Shown here piece by piece: positions 1-7,473 of a stretch of DNA of 64,000 nt. The stretch comes from an uncultured Lachnospiraceae bacterium (GTDB lineage: Bacteria > Bacillota > Clostridia > Lachnospirales > Lachnospiraceae). Under the pieces are notes generated by a model. The model worked only from the letters and a program-made list of their open reading frames with translations. It ran no database searches and had not been told where the DNA came from. Location of the stretch: assembly GCA_946182825.1 (NCBI GenBank), contig CAMGZH010000006.1, positions 1 through 64,000 of the forward strand, given 5' to 3'. The translations under genes were made by a program, and so were the position numbers. The stretch's first letter is position 1; each line of letters begins with the position of its first letter.

Positions 1-782
1 AGCATACAGCCATACAACAACAGCAGATGGAAAGGGTAAAATACATAGAAGAAGTACTTCTGTCTCAATCCACGCTTCCCATTATAAAACGATATAGGAA
101 TCAGTGAGACAATCTCTGCGGCTACTGTCAGATCCAGAATATTATCCCAATTAAAAACAAAACCGCCAAGGACTACATGGCATGCCGATATTAAAAACAC
201 AAGAACAGATGCCACAAACCTTGTCTTTTTATATGAACGAAAGAAATAGAACACTGCAATCAGCAGGATTCCATACATACCACCATCAAGATAGAACCGT
301 TCAGAAAGCACTGAAAAAAGAAACACTACCAGCAAGTCTCCTATAATCTCAGGAACCTTTGGAAGTTTGGGAATCTTCTGCAACTGTCTTAATAGAAACA
401 GCATCACCAGTGCCAGAAGGAATTCGAACATAACATTCTGCTGCTCAATAGAAAAGATGCTTCCGGAACAGACATAATCATACACACCTTCCGACAGGAG
501 CGCAAACCCAAGCATCGTAAGCATGTATCTAAAAAGGTTATGTGTATGAACAAATCCTTCCACAATCAGAAAACAGAAGATAGGAAAAGCAATTCTTCCC
601 AGCGTAGATGTGACATCTGCAACGGTTTCTAATATAGTCCATTGTGAATTGGAAATCTGACCATAGGTTGCACGCATCATAATACCATTGGTCAGAACAA
701 TCCGGCTTATATGATCCAGAACCATCGAAATCAAAGCAATAATCTTTAAAGTACTTCCTGTCAAACCTGTTCGTTCTTCCAT
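1..782 (-). CDS. TraX family membrane protein (partial, C-terminus beyond window)
   Basis: The reading frame is open from an ATG at 782 to the window edge, about 260 residues. It begins MEERTGLTGSTLKIIALISM and continues with VLDHISR, GRIAFPIFCFLIVEGFVHT, several hydrophobic helices and FYVFYPFHLLLLYG. These match the TraX family (LKIIA..MxxDH, GRIAFPxFxFLxxEGF). E. coli TraX N-acetylates F-pilin, but most chromosomal Firmicutes members have no known role, so an integral-membrane acyltransferase-like function is inference. A GGAG seven bases before the ATG supports this start. The 783-1008 stretch upstream shows no convincing gene. Confidence 0.85.
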   Translation of the reverse strand, partial: MEERTGLTGSTLKIIALISMVLDHISRIVLTNGIMMRATYGQISNSQWTILETVADVTSTLGRIAFPIFCFLIVEGFVHTHNLFRYMLTMLGFALLSEGVYDYVCSGSIFSIEQQNVMFEFLLALVMLFLLRQLQKIPKLPKVPEIIGDLLVVFLFSVLSERFYLDGGMYGILLIAVFYFFRSYKKTRFVASVLVFLISACHVVLGGFVFNWDNILDLTVAAEIVSLIPISFYNGKRGLRQKYFFYVFYPFHLLLLYGCM

Positions 783-1008
783 AGCGAGTCTCCGTTCATG
801 TAGTCCAACACCTTAACTTGCCCCATGAGGTAAGAGAACAGAATCGGCATCAACGAAACCGGCATATTTCATATGCAAATTCCTGCACATCCTCACAGGA
901 TAAGTTCACAACGAACTCTAGTCTACTCTTCTGACAGTAATAGTCAAGCTCCTTATATTATCACTCGAACACAGGCATGGAATCATTGCCGTATCTTATG
1001 TTATCACA

Positions 1009-1977
1009 TCAACCTTCTTTCATACGTAAAAACAGTTGTTCCAGATCTTCATAGGTCTTCGCTTCATTCATAAGACCACGAAGCCGTGAGGAATTGCGGT
1101 AACCGGCGGTGTACCAGGCTGCGTGTTTTCGCATCTCACGGATTCCACGATCTTCTCCCTTTTCTTCTACCACCATACGGGCATGACGTAGAACCACATC
1201 ACACATCTCCTCAATGGATGGCTTCGGTAGTTCCTCTCCGGTTTCAAGAGCATGAAGGATCTGCTTGAAGATCCAGGGATTTCCTTCTGCACCGCGACCA
1301 ATCATAAAGCCATCACAGTTTGTGATCCGCTTCATCTCCAGCACATCCTTTGCACTTTTAATATCGCCGTTTCCAATCACCGGAATCTTAACCCGATCCT
1401 TTACCTCTGCAATAACGTTCCAGTCGGCATGTCCACTGTAGTACTGTTCCCTGGTTCTTCCATGAACAGCAACAGCAGCAGCACCGGATTCTTCACAGAT
1501 ATGCGCAATCTCCGGAGCGTTGATGTGCTGGTCATCCACACCTGTCCGCATCTTAACCGTCACCGGTTTCTTAATTGCCCTGGCTGTTTTTTCCACAATC
1601 TCGGCCACCAGTTTCGGATTCTTCATCAGCGCCGATCCATCGCCATTCCCGAAAACCTTTGGAACCGGACAGCCCATATTGATATCGAGAACAGCAAAGG
1701 GCAGTTCCTCGATTTCTTTTGCCATCTCGGCAATGCAGTCCGGGTCTGAACCAAAGAGCTGCAAAGACACAGGAACCTCCCGGGGATCGATATGAAGCAT
1801 ATCTCTTGTGTTTTTATTCTTATAGTACAAAGCCTTGGCGGAGATCATCTCCATACATACAAGCCCTGCACCCATTTCTTTACATAAAAGGCGGAACGGC
1901 AGATCCGTGACCCCGGCCATAGGGGCCAGGACCAGCGGATTATCCAGTTCTACCGTTCCGATGGTTAATTTCTTCAT
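1009..1977 (-). CDS. dusB: tRNA-dihydrouridine synthase (DusB type)
   Basis: This 322-residue cytoplasmic flavoenzyme reduces uridines in the D-loop of tRNA, using FMN and NADPH. The N-terminal TIM-barrel signature LVLAPMAGVTDLPFRLL is present, followed by the active-site loop DINMGCPVPKV with the catalytic Cys. The FMN-phosphate segments IPVIGNGDI and FMIGRGAEGNPWIF follow in the expected order. The length is normal. It starts 8 bases after the coaX stop, in the same direction, so the two are probably co-transcribed. The dusB call over other Dus subfamilies rests on the Firmicutes context. Confidence 0.95.
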   Translation of the reverse strand: MKKLTIGTVELDNPLVLAPMAGVTDLPFRLLCKEMGAGLVCMEMISAKALYYKNKNTRDMLHIDPREVPVSLQLFGSDPDCIAEMAKEIEELPFAVLDINMGCPVPKVFGNGDGSALMKNPKLVAEIVEKTARAIKKPVTVKMRTGVDDQHINAPEIAHICEESGAAAVAVHGRTREQYYSGHADWNVIAEVKDRVKIPVIGNGDIKSAKDVLEMKRITNCDGFMIGRGAEGNPWIFKQILHALETGEELPKPSIEEMCDVVLRHARMVVEEKGEDRGIREMRKHAAWYTAGYRNSSRLRGLMNEAKTYEDLEQLFLRMKEG

Positions 1978-1985
1978 ATTCCTAA

Positions 1986-2762
1986 TTACTTTCTGCGATC
2001 CTGTTTTTCGTAGATCAACTTTAATCCCTTCAGGGTCAGATTGGCATCATAAATATCGATACAGCTTGTTGCATCTGCGATCATAGCACCGAGTCCACCG
2101 GTGGCTACCACCTTCACATCCTTAAGACCGGATTCCTTGATGATATTCTTGACGATGTACTCTGTTGCCCCCAACTGTCCGAAGAAGAGTCCTGCCTGCA
2201 TGGAAGAGATGGTCTCTCTTGCCAGTATGGTCTTCGGCGCAACGATCTCGATCTCCGGCAACTTTGCCGCATCTTCCCATAAGGCTTTTGCGCTGATACG
2301 AAGTCCCGGTGCTGTAACACCATAACGAAACGCGCCGTCACCATCCACCATATCGTAGGTTGTCGCTGTTCCAAAATCAATGACCAGAACCGGACCTCCA
2401 TATAACTCGAAGGCGCCTGCCGCATCCACGATTCGGTCTGCTCCGATCTGTCTTGGATTCTCCGTCACGATCTTAATACCTGTCTTAACCCCTGCTGCCA
2501 CGATCAATGGCTGGATATCAAAATACTTGATAAAACAGCTGGTAAGAGAGTGCATCACAGCCGGTACGACCGAGGCGATAATACAATCCTTGATATCCTT
2601 GTAGTTGATACCACTGTGTTCTAAAATATCACGGATCACGATTCCGTATTCATCTGAGGTTCTGGCGATCTTGGTGTTGATTCGGAAAGTTCCGGCCAGT
2701 TCTTCTCCTTCAAACACTCCGATGGTTATGTTGGTGTTTCCTACATCAATTGTCAGCAGCAT
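1986..2762 (-). CDS. coaX: Type III pantothenate kinase
   Basis: The 258-residue protein phosphorylates pantothenate, the first step of coenzyme A synthesis. It has the ASKHA-fold phosphate-1 motif [16 protein letters not shown] at the N-terminus, the pantothenate-side motif [15 protein letters not shown], the phosphate-2 motif [11 protein letters not shown] and the adenosine motif [10 protein letters not shown]. These are diagnostic of the type III (CoaX) class, which is usually insensitive to CoA feedback. The ATG follows directly on the TAA of the upstream small protein gene, so translation is probably coupled. The operon order is birA, small protein, coaX, dusB. Confidence 0.96.
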   Translation of the reverse strand: MLLTIDVGNTNITIGVFEGEELAGTFRINTKIARTSDEYGIVIRDILEHSGINYKDIKDCIIASVVPAVMHSLTSCFIKYFDIQPLIVAAGVKTGIKIVTENPRQIGADRIVDAAGAFELYGGPVLVIDFGTATTYDMVDGDGAFRYGVTAPGLRISAKALWEDAAKLPEIEIVAPKTILARETISSMQAGLFFGQLGATEYIVKNIIKESGLKDVKVVATGGLGAMIADATSCIDIYDANLTLKGLKLIYEKQDRRK

Positions 2763-3131
2763 TTAATCTTCCTCGTTCTTTTCATTTTCAACATCAGTTG
2801 CGTCCGAATCTTCTCCCAGGAAAAAGACCTTGAAGTACTTTTCCAGAGATTCAAAGAGTTCCTTTTTATCGATCTGCATCTGCTTAACCTTAAGGACAGA
2901 TCCGATCTCATCATAAAGAAGGTCTCCCTCGTCACTGTTGGTGGCGATACACAGATCTCCCACCTCGTTAAAATACAGCTCGATGGTTCCTCCCACATCC
3001 TCTGTAAAAAGCACACAGAGGATCTTCAGTTCCTGTTGTACCTCCTCCGGAAGTCCTCTGAAATCGTCATTCAGATAGAACTTCTTGGTGTAACAACTTG
3101 ATCCGCAAAGTACAATATTATCCTGATACAT
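2763..3131 (-). CDS. Small acidic conserved protein, function unknown
   Basis: This 122-residue soluble protein begins MYQDNIVLCGSSCYTKKF and contains LPEEVQQELKILCVLFTEDV and an acidic tail. I see no signal peptide, membrane segment or catalytic motif. The pattern resembles a small family common in Lachnospiraceae (possibly DUF6145, from memory, not checked). It sits between birA (25-base gap) and coaX (zero gap), so it is co-expressed with two cofactor genes (biotin transfer and CoA). That suggests, without proving, a housekeeping role. Three cysteines lie near the N-terminus and in the ILCVL core. Confidence 0.7.
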   Translation of the reverse strand: MYQDNIVLCGSSCYTKKFYLNDDFRGLPEEVQQELKILCVLFTEDVGGTIELYFNEVGDLCIATNSDEGDLLYDEIGSVLKVKQMQIDKKELFESLEKYFKVFFLGEDSDATDVENEKNEED

Positions 3132-3156
3132 ATTACCTCTCCATCAACTGTCTGTC

Positions 3157-3948
3157 TTATGCATAACCGTAGAGTCCCCGTACATGGACTTCTCCGCTAT
3201 CCACCAGTTTTGTTCTGCCATCATCCAATTGAATTTCAAGACTTCCATCCCTGGCCATTCCTATGGCTTTTGCTTCGTATTCCCCGGCAGGATCAAGAAT
3301 TCGAACTCTTTCATTCCGATTTACAAGATGGCGGTTATATTCCTCCCGGATTCCTTCCAGGCTTCCTTCTGTCTCCAAAAACACCCGGTAGATCTCGGTG
3401 AAATTCTTCCATATTCCTTCTATCACAGCCTTCCGACCGGCTCTTAGGTCCCGGCGATGAGGATTCTGCTTCATCAGCTCTATATCCAGTGAGGTTGCCA
3501 TATCCGATATCTCCGGTGCAAAATCCTCCGGTTGCTGATGCACATTCACCCCGATTCCCACCACAACATAACGAACATGACCTTTTTGTGCTTCCATCTC
3601 AGTAAGAATTCCGCAGATCTTACGTTTGCCGATCAATATATCATTGGGCCATTTTATACCGCAATCCAAATGATACAATTCCTCAACGGAACGGACAACG
3701 GACATCGCTGCCAGTACAGTCAGCCGCGGGATCCGATCCATAGGAAAATCTTCCGGTGGTGTTAGCAGGAGAGAAGTTGCCACAGAAACATCTTCCGGTG
3801 ACTTCCAGCTATGTCCGGTCCTCCCTCTCCCTGCAATCTGTGTCCCGGCTGATGCAATGGTTCCTTCCGATGCCCCCTGCTGAAAAAGACGTTTGATCTC
3901 CAGATTGGTGGAATCAATTGTTTTGTAATATCTATAATCCAGTTTCAT
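3157..3948 (-). CDS. birA: Biotin--[acetyl-CoA-carboxylase] ligase, without DNA-binding domain
   Basis: The 263-residue enzyme makes biotinyl-AMP and transfers biotin to a lysine of biotin-dependent carboxylases. Visible motifs are DSTNLEIKRL, the biotinyl-AMP loop GRGRTGHSWKSP, the KWPNDI motif and the KICGILTEM lysine motif, then a C-terminal SH3-like domain ending EVHVRGLYGYA. Bifunctional BirA repressors are about 320 residues with an N-terminal winged helix; here the catalytic domain starts at residue 1. It is therefore a group I ligase with no repressor function. It leads the small protein-coaX-dusB run. Confidence 0.95.
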   Translation of the reverse strand: MKLDYRYYKTIDSTNLEIKRLFQQGASEGTIASAGTQIAGRGRTGHSWKSPEDVSVATSLLLTPPEDFPMDRIPRLTVLAAMSVVRSVEELYHLDCGIKWPNDILIGKRKICGILTEMEAQKGHVRYVVVGIGVNVHQQPEDFAPEISDMATSLDIELMKQNPHRRDLRAGRKAVIEGIWKNFTEIYRVFLETEGSLEGIREEYNRHLVNRNERVRILDPAGEYEAKAIGMARDGSLEIQLDDGRTKLVDSGEVHVRGLYGYA

Positions 3949-3999
3949 TTCTTTGTGTCTATCAAAAACGAAAGGTAACGGGTTCTCCCATTATACTGC

Positions 4000-4995
4000 T
4001 TATTCCTGTGGTACTAAGGTTGCATACATGATGGCTTTGATGGAATGCATGCGATTCTCTGCCTCATCAAACACAACAGAGCGTGGGCTCTCAAATACAT
4101 CATCTGTCACTTCCATCTCTGCCAATCCATACTTCTCATGGATCTGTCGACCGATGGTTGTGTCTAAATCATGGAATGCCGGCAGGCAATGCATAAAGAT
4201 CGCATCTTCCTTCGCATAGGAGAAGGCCTTGTCATTCACCTGATATGGAGAAAGCTCTTTGATTCGCTCCTTCCATACGGCATCCGGCTCACCCATGGAT
4301 ACCCATACATCGGTATAGATCACATCTGCGTCCTTACAACCTTCTTCCACATTTTCTGTCAGTGTTACAGATCCGCCGGACTTTTCTGCTTCCTTCTTCG
4401 CATACTCCACCAGAGCAGACTCCGGAAAGTATTTCTTATTGGTACATGCCACAAAGTCCATTCCGAGCTTTGCCGCTGTGATCATAAGGGAATTCCCCAT
4501 GTTATAACGGGCGTCTCCCATATATACGAATTTTACACCGGCCAGCTTTCCCAGATGTTCTTTTACCGTAAGCATATCAGCAATCATCTGCGTGGGATGT
4601 GACTCGTTGGTCAGGCCATTCCAGACAGGAACTCCTGCATACTCTGCCAGTTGCTCAACAATCTCCTGTCCAAATCCACGATACTCGATTCCATCGTACA
4701 TTCGGCCGAGAACTCTTGCCGTGTCCTTAATGGACTCTTTCTTACCGATCTGAGATCCGCTGGGATCAAGATATGTCGTTGACATGCCAAGATCGTGGGC
4801 TGCCACTTCAAAGGAGCAACGAGTCCTTGTGGATGTCTTTTCAAAAATAAGCGCAATATTCTTTCCTTTCAGAACATCATGCGCGATTCCCTTCTTTTTC
4901 TGATCCTTAAGCTCTGCACTCAGATCGACCAAACCTACGATCTCCTCAGCACTAAGGTCCGTCATTTTAAGAAAATTCTTACCATACAGATTCAT
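4000..4995 (-). CDS. argF: Ornithine carbamoyltransferase
   Basis: The 331-residue enzyme condenses carbamoyl phosphate with ornithine to give citrulline. The carbamoyl-phosphate loop STRTRCSFE, the HPTQ motif ([12 protein letters not shown]), the SMG-loop region (DVWVSMGEP) and the HCLPAFHD ornithine motif are all intact. Length is typical for the trimeric family. It has its own sigma-A promoter upstream and no arginine-biosynthesis neighbours, so whether it serves synthesis or the catabolic ADI route cannot be told from context. A biosynthetic role is more likely because no arcA or arcC is nearby. Confidence 0.96.
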   Translation of the reverse strand: MNLYGKNFLKMTDLSAEEIVGLVDLSAELKDQKKKGIAHDVLKGKNIALIFEKTSTRTRCSFEVAAHDLGMSTTYLDPSGSQIGKKESIKDTARVLGRMYDGIEYRGFGQEIVEQLAEYAGVPVWNGLTNESHPTQMIADMLTVKEHLGKLAGVKFVYMGDARYNMGNSLMITAAKLGMDFVACTNKKYFPESALVEYAKKEAEKSGGSVTLTENVEEGCKDADVIYTDVWVSMGEPDAVWKERIKELSPYQVNDKAFSYAKEDAIFMHCLPAFHDLDTTIGRQIHEKYGLAEMEVTDDVFESPRSVVFDEAENRMHSIKAIMYATLVPQE

Positions 4996-5045
4996 GTTGC
5001 TTCCTCTCTTTCATATCAAAATGTAGTCTTTTCCCAATTCTAATT

Positions 5046-5074
5046 ACTATAATCTTTTGTAAGGCTTCCGTCAA
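5046..5074 (-). promoter_or_regulatory. Sigma-A promoter of argF
   Basis: On the minus strand TTGACG (5074-5069) is followed by 17 bases and TATAGT (5051-5046). It lies about 50 bases before the argF ATG and just downstream of the SPFH-gene terminator, making argF a separate transcription unit. Confidence 0.7.
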
Positions 5075-5081
5075 TATGTGC

Positions 5082-5108
5082 AAAAAAAGACAGGTCCGAA
5101 GACCTGCC
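5082..5108 (-). terminator. Rho-independent terminator of the SPFH gene
   Basis: On the minus strand GGCAGGTC-TTCG-GACCTGTC forms an 8-bp stem (one G-U) with a UUCG tetraloop, followed by seven Ts. It sits 22 bases after the SPFH stop. Confidence 0.9.
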
Positions 5109-5129
5109 TTTGTATCATGCATTTCGTTC

Positions 5130-6050
5130 TTAATTCTTGGCTGCAACCTCTGCAATTGACTTGGTAAGTCCGGCAATTCCCTGAATATCGGATGGGATAA
5201 TGATCTTGGTTGCCTGTCCATCGGCTGCCTTTGCAAATGCATCCAGACTCTTCAACTGAAGAACTGCACTATTCGGGTCTGCATCCTTTAACATGGTAAG
5301 ACCATCGGCTGTCGCCTGCTGTACCTGACGGATGGCCTCCGCCTGACCTTCTGCCTGAAGGATCTGAGACTGCTTCTCAGCTTCAGCCTTAAGGATGGCT
5401 GCCTGCTTGTCTGCCTCTGCATCCAGGATGGCTGACTGTTTCTTACCTTCTGCAATGAGGATGGTTGACTTCTTCTGACCTTCTGCAATGAGGATCGCCT
5501 CACGTCTCTCACGCTCAGCCTTCATCTGCTTCTCCATGGCTTCCTTGATGGCTGCCGGTGGAATGATATTCTTAAGCTCTACTCGGTTGATCTTGATGCC
5601 CCAAGGGTCTGTTGCAACATCCAGTGCCGCACGCATCTTGGTATTAATGGTCTCACGGCTGGTAAGAGTCTCATCCAGCTCAAGATCACCGATAACATTA
5701 CGAAGGGTAGTAGCCGTAAGATTCTCGATGGCCATGATCGGGTTCTCTACTCCGTAGCAGTAGAGACGAGGATCTGTGATCTGGAAAAAGATGACCGTGT
5801 CGATCTGCATGGTTACGTTATCCTTGGTGATCACCGGCTGTGGCGGGAAGTCAACAACCTGCTCCTTCAGATTCACATTACGTGCGACCCGGTCAATGAT
5901 TGGAGCCTTCAGATGGAATCCCGTATTCCATGTGGTAATGTAGGCACCTAATCGCTCAATAACGTATGAATGCGCCTGTGGTACGATCCTGATGCACGAA
6001 ACCAGGATGATAAAAATGATTGCTACCAAAATAAGTACTAAGTATGGCAT
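5130..6050 (-). CDS. SPFH/band-7 (stomatin-like, QmcA-type) membrane protein
   Basis: The 306-residue protein has an N-terminal hydrophobic anchor (about 2-20) and a band-7 domain (about 21-180) with RLGAYITTWNTGFHLKAP and QVVDFPPQPVITKDNV. A charged region (about 172-245) follows, containing five 11-residue repeats of the type ILxAEgxKQsa, then a hydrophobic C-terminal stretch ending IAGLTKSIAEVAAKN. Stomatin/QmcA proteins form large membrane rings or microdomains and often regulate proteases. The usual NfeD partner is absent beside it. It is monocistronic, with its own promoter and terminator. GGGAGG before the ATG supports the start. Confidence 0.9.
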   Translation of the reverse strand: MPYLVLILVAIIFIILVSCIRIVPQAHSYVIERLGAYITTWNTGFHLKAPIIDRVARNVNLKEQVVDFPPQPVITKDNVTMQIDTVIFFQITDPRLYCYGVENPIMAIENLTATTLRNVIGDLELDETLTSRETINTKMRAALDVATDPWGIKINRVELKNIIPPAAIKEAMEKQMKAERERREAILIAEGQKKSTILIAEGKKQSAILDAEADKQAAILKAEAEKQSQILQAEGQAEAIRQVQQATADGLTMLKDADPNSAVLQLKSLDAFAKAADGQATKIIIPSDIQGIAGLTKSIAEVAAKN

Positions 6051-6061
6051 TTATTCCTCCC

Positions 6062-6119
6062 AAGCCTTTTGGCTTATCCTACCGGCACCCTGCCGGAATT
6101 TCACAGCCTCCCCCGAGGC
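6062..6119 (-). other. Three-hairpin 5' leader of the SPFH gene
   Basis: Between the predicted transcription start (about 6126) and the ribosome-binding site, three perfect hairpins follow each other on the minus strand: GCCTCGGGGGAGGC, CCGGCAGGGTGCCGG and AAGCCAAAAGGCTT. The last one abuts the GGGAGG ribosome-binding site. It matches no riboswitch class I know. It could be an mRNA-stability or translation-control element. Confidence 0.5.
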
Positions 6120-6132
6120 CTGCTACGGATTC

Positions 6133-6161
6133 ATTGTAGCAACTTTCCGATAGCGATTCAA
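6133..6161 (-). promoter_or_regulatory. Sigma-A promoter of the SPFH gene
   Basis: On the minus strand TTGAAT (6161-6156), 17 bases, TACAAT (6138-6133). The predicted start near 6126 leaves a 75-base leader. Confidence 0.7.
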
Positions 6162-6188
6162 TTACTTTGAACTGATTTTATTTCCATT

Positions 6189-7259
6189 TTATTTCCAGAA
6201 AACATTTCCTCCGATGTTCACTCCTGCATGTCCTGTCCGGGAAGACCAGAAGAAAAGACATCCGTCGGTTGGATCCTGTCCTGCCAGTGCGGCCTGTGCT
6301 GCCTGAAGAGACTGCTGACTCAAGCCGTTTCGTATCATTCCTGCAATCGTAGATGCTCCCACAAACTGCCCCGGCACTGTTATGACCGCTGACACACTGC
6401 TTGGGAACCGGCTGCTTTTCACTCGATTCAACACAACCGCTGCCACCGCCAGCTGTCCCTGATAGGTGGAAGACTCATGGGATGCGATTGCTGCCAACCA
6501 GTATACATCCGAAGAATTTACACCGCTGGTTGTTGTCGTTGCACCGGAAGTTTCTGTCGCAGCCTTTGCCTTCTCCTTTTCTTCCTGCTCCAGAGTGTCG
6601 GCTCTGCCATAATTTCGTTTTACCTTGACATAATCCGCACTGACGTATGCATCCTCGCCGTCATAGGTCACTTTGATCCATCCGTCTTCATCCGGCACTT
6701 TCGATACTGCCTCCAACGTGTCCTTTTTGTTCAGAACCGTCAAAACCTTTGCATTTCCATCAGCCTTTTCACGAACTCTCAGTCCATCGGTGGTCACCTT
6801 TGCAACAAGCTTGCATACTTCTTTTGCAAGTTCCTTTGCCTCCTGACCGATCACCGCGTATTCTGCTGACACATAACCGTTTACATCACCGGATTCGATC
6901 TCGTACCATCCATCCTTTGCACTGATGATCTGCGCAAGATCTCCCTTGTGAAGTTTTCCCACGATCTCACTGTGTTCTCCGGCTTCTTTTCTGACATTCA
7001 CGCTGTCGTCCACCTTTGCGAGAAGCCTTGTTCCCCAGGGGTCATCCTTGTCCTCACCTGCTGCCTCTAATCCGGTGCTGGCGCTGTTCAGCATCATACT
7101 GGACGCACCTGCTGTTACATTTGTTTCCTTCCTCGCCTGAGCTTTTTCCTGTGCTGCAACTGCCACCTGCGGTGCACAAACCATTCCAAGCATGGTTGCA
7201 GAAAGCAGGAGAGCAGCGGAGCGCTTTAATTCATATTTCAGGTTACGGTTTCCATTCAT
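6189..7259 (-). CDS. Secreted SH3-domain cell wall hydrolase (SleB/Hydrolase_2 family)
   Basis: The 356-residue protein has a signal peptide (RSAALLLSATMLGMVCAPQ, cleavage near VAVAA). Two bacterial SH3 domains follow (about 82-136 and 155-216, each with a VNVRKEAG/LRVREKAD start and a GYVSAEY/AYVSADY end). After an Ala/Thr-rich linker comes a C-terminal SleB-type amidase/transglycosylase domain (about 250-356). That domain contains IASHESSTYQGQLAVAAVVL, with the presumed catalytic Glu in HES, then NRV and GQFVG. It probably cleaves peptidoglycan outside the membrane. It is monocistronic behind a near-perfect promoter with WalR-like boxes. Spore cortex lysis is possible for the family, but a vegetative role fits the boxes better. 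Confidence 0.88.
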   Translation of the reverse strand: MNGNRNLKYELKRSAALLLSATMLGMVCAPQVAVAAQEKAQARKETNVTAGASSMMLNSASTGLEAAGEDKDDPWGTRLLAKVDDSVNVRKEAGEHSEIVGKLHKGDLAQIISAKDGWYEIESGDVNGYVSAEYAVIGQEAKELAKEVCKLVAKVTTDGLRVREKADGNAKVLTVLNKKDTLEAVSKVPDEDGWIKVTYDGEDAYVSADYVKVKRNYGRADTLEQEEKEKAKAATETSGATTTTSGVNSSDVYWLAAIASHESSTYQGQLAVAAVVLNRVKSSRFPSSVSAVITVPGQFVGASTIAGMIRNGLSQQSLQAAQAALAGQDPTDGCLFFWSSRTGHAGVNIGGNVFWK

Positions 7260-7302
7260 TTCGAACTGATTCCTTTCTGTAACACGTACGCCGGTAACTT
7301 TT

Positions 7303-7338
7303 TGTTACAATTGTTACGTTTGTTACAATTTTGTTACA
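7303..7338 (-). promoter_or_regulatory. WalR-like boxes in the cell wall hydrolase leader
   Basis: Four copies of TTGTTAC lie at 7302, 7311, 7320 and 7331. Because the unit is close to TTGTAACAA, it reads TGTWAC on both strands. On the minus strand TGTAAC (7338-7333), 5 bases, TGTAAC (7327-7322) is an exact fit to the published WalR box TGTWAH-N5-TGTWAH. The boxes lie downstream of the -10, where binding would repress. Confidence 0.55.
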
Positions 7339-7348
7339 ATTATGGTGC

Positions 7349-7377
7349 ATTATATCAGCTCATAATTTTTTTGTCAA
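7349..7377 (-). promoter_or_regulatory. Consensus sigma-A promoter of the cell wall hydrolase
   Basis: On the minus strand TTGACA (7377-7372), exactly 17 bases, TATAAT (7354-7349). Both hexamers are perfect. Predicted start about 7342, some 80 bases before the ATG. Confidence 0.85.
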
Positions 7378-7400
7378 ATTTTCGAAGAATCTGTTGCTAT

Positions 7401-7451
7401 AAAAAAAAGAAGGCTTCCCCTTCATTCCTGACGGAAAAAAGAGAAGCCTTC
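7401..7451 (-). terminator. Terminator of pgi
   Basis: On the minus strand GAAGGCTTC (7451-7443) pairs with GAAGCCTTC (7417-7409) across a 25-base loop and is followed by eight Ts. It lies 23 bases after the pgi stop. Confidence 0.85.
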
Positions 7452-7473
7452 CTTCTATATAAAATATATCAAA

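Noticed and set aside
783-1008. A short gene in the gap between the TraX-like gene and dusB
   Set aside because: Open frames are short, lack ribosome-binding sites and resemble nothing known; a weak -35-like TTGACT was not enough for a promoter call.
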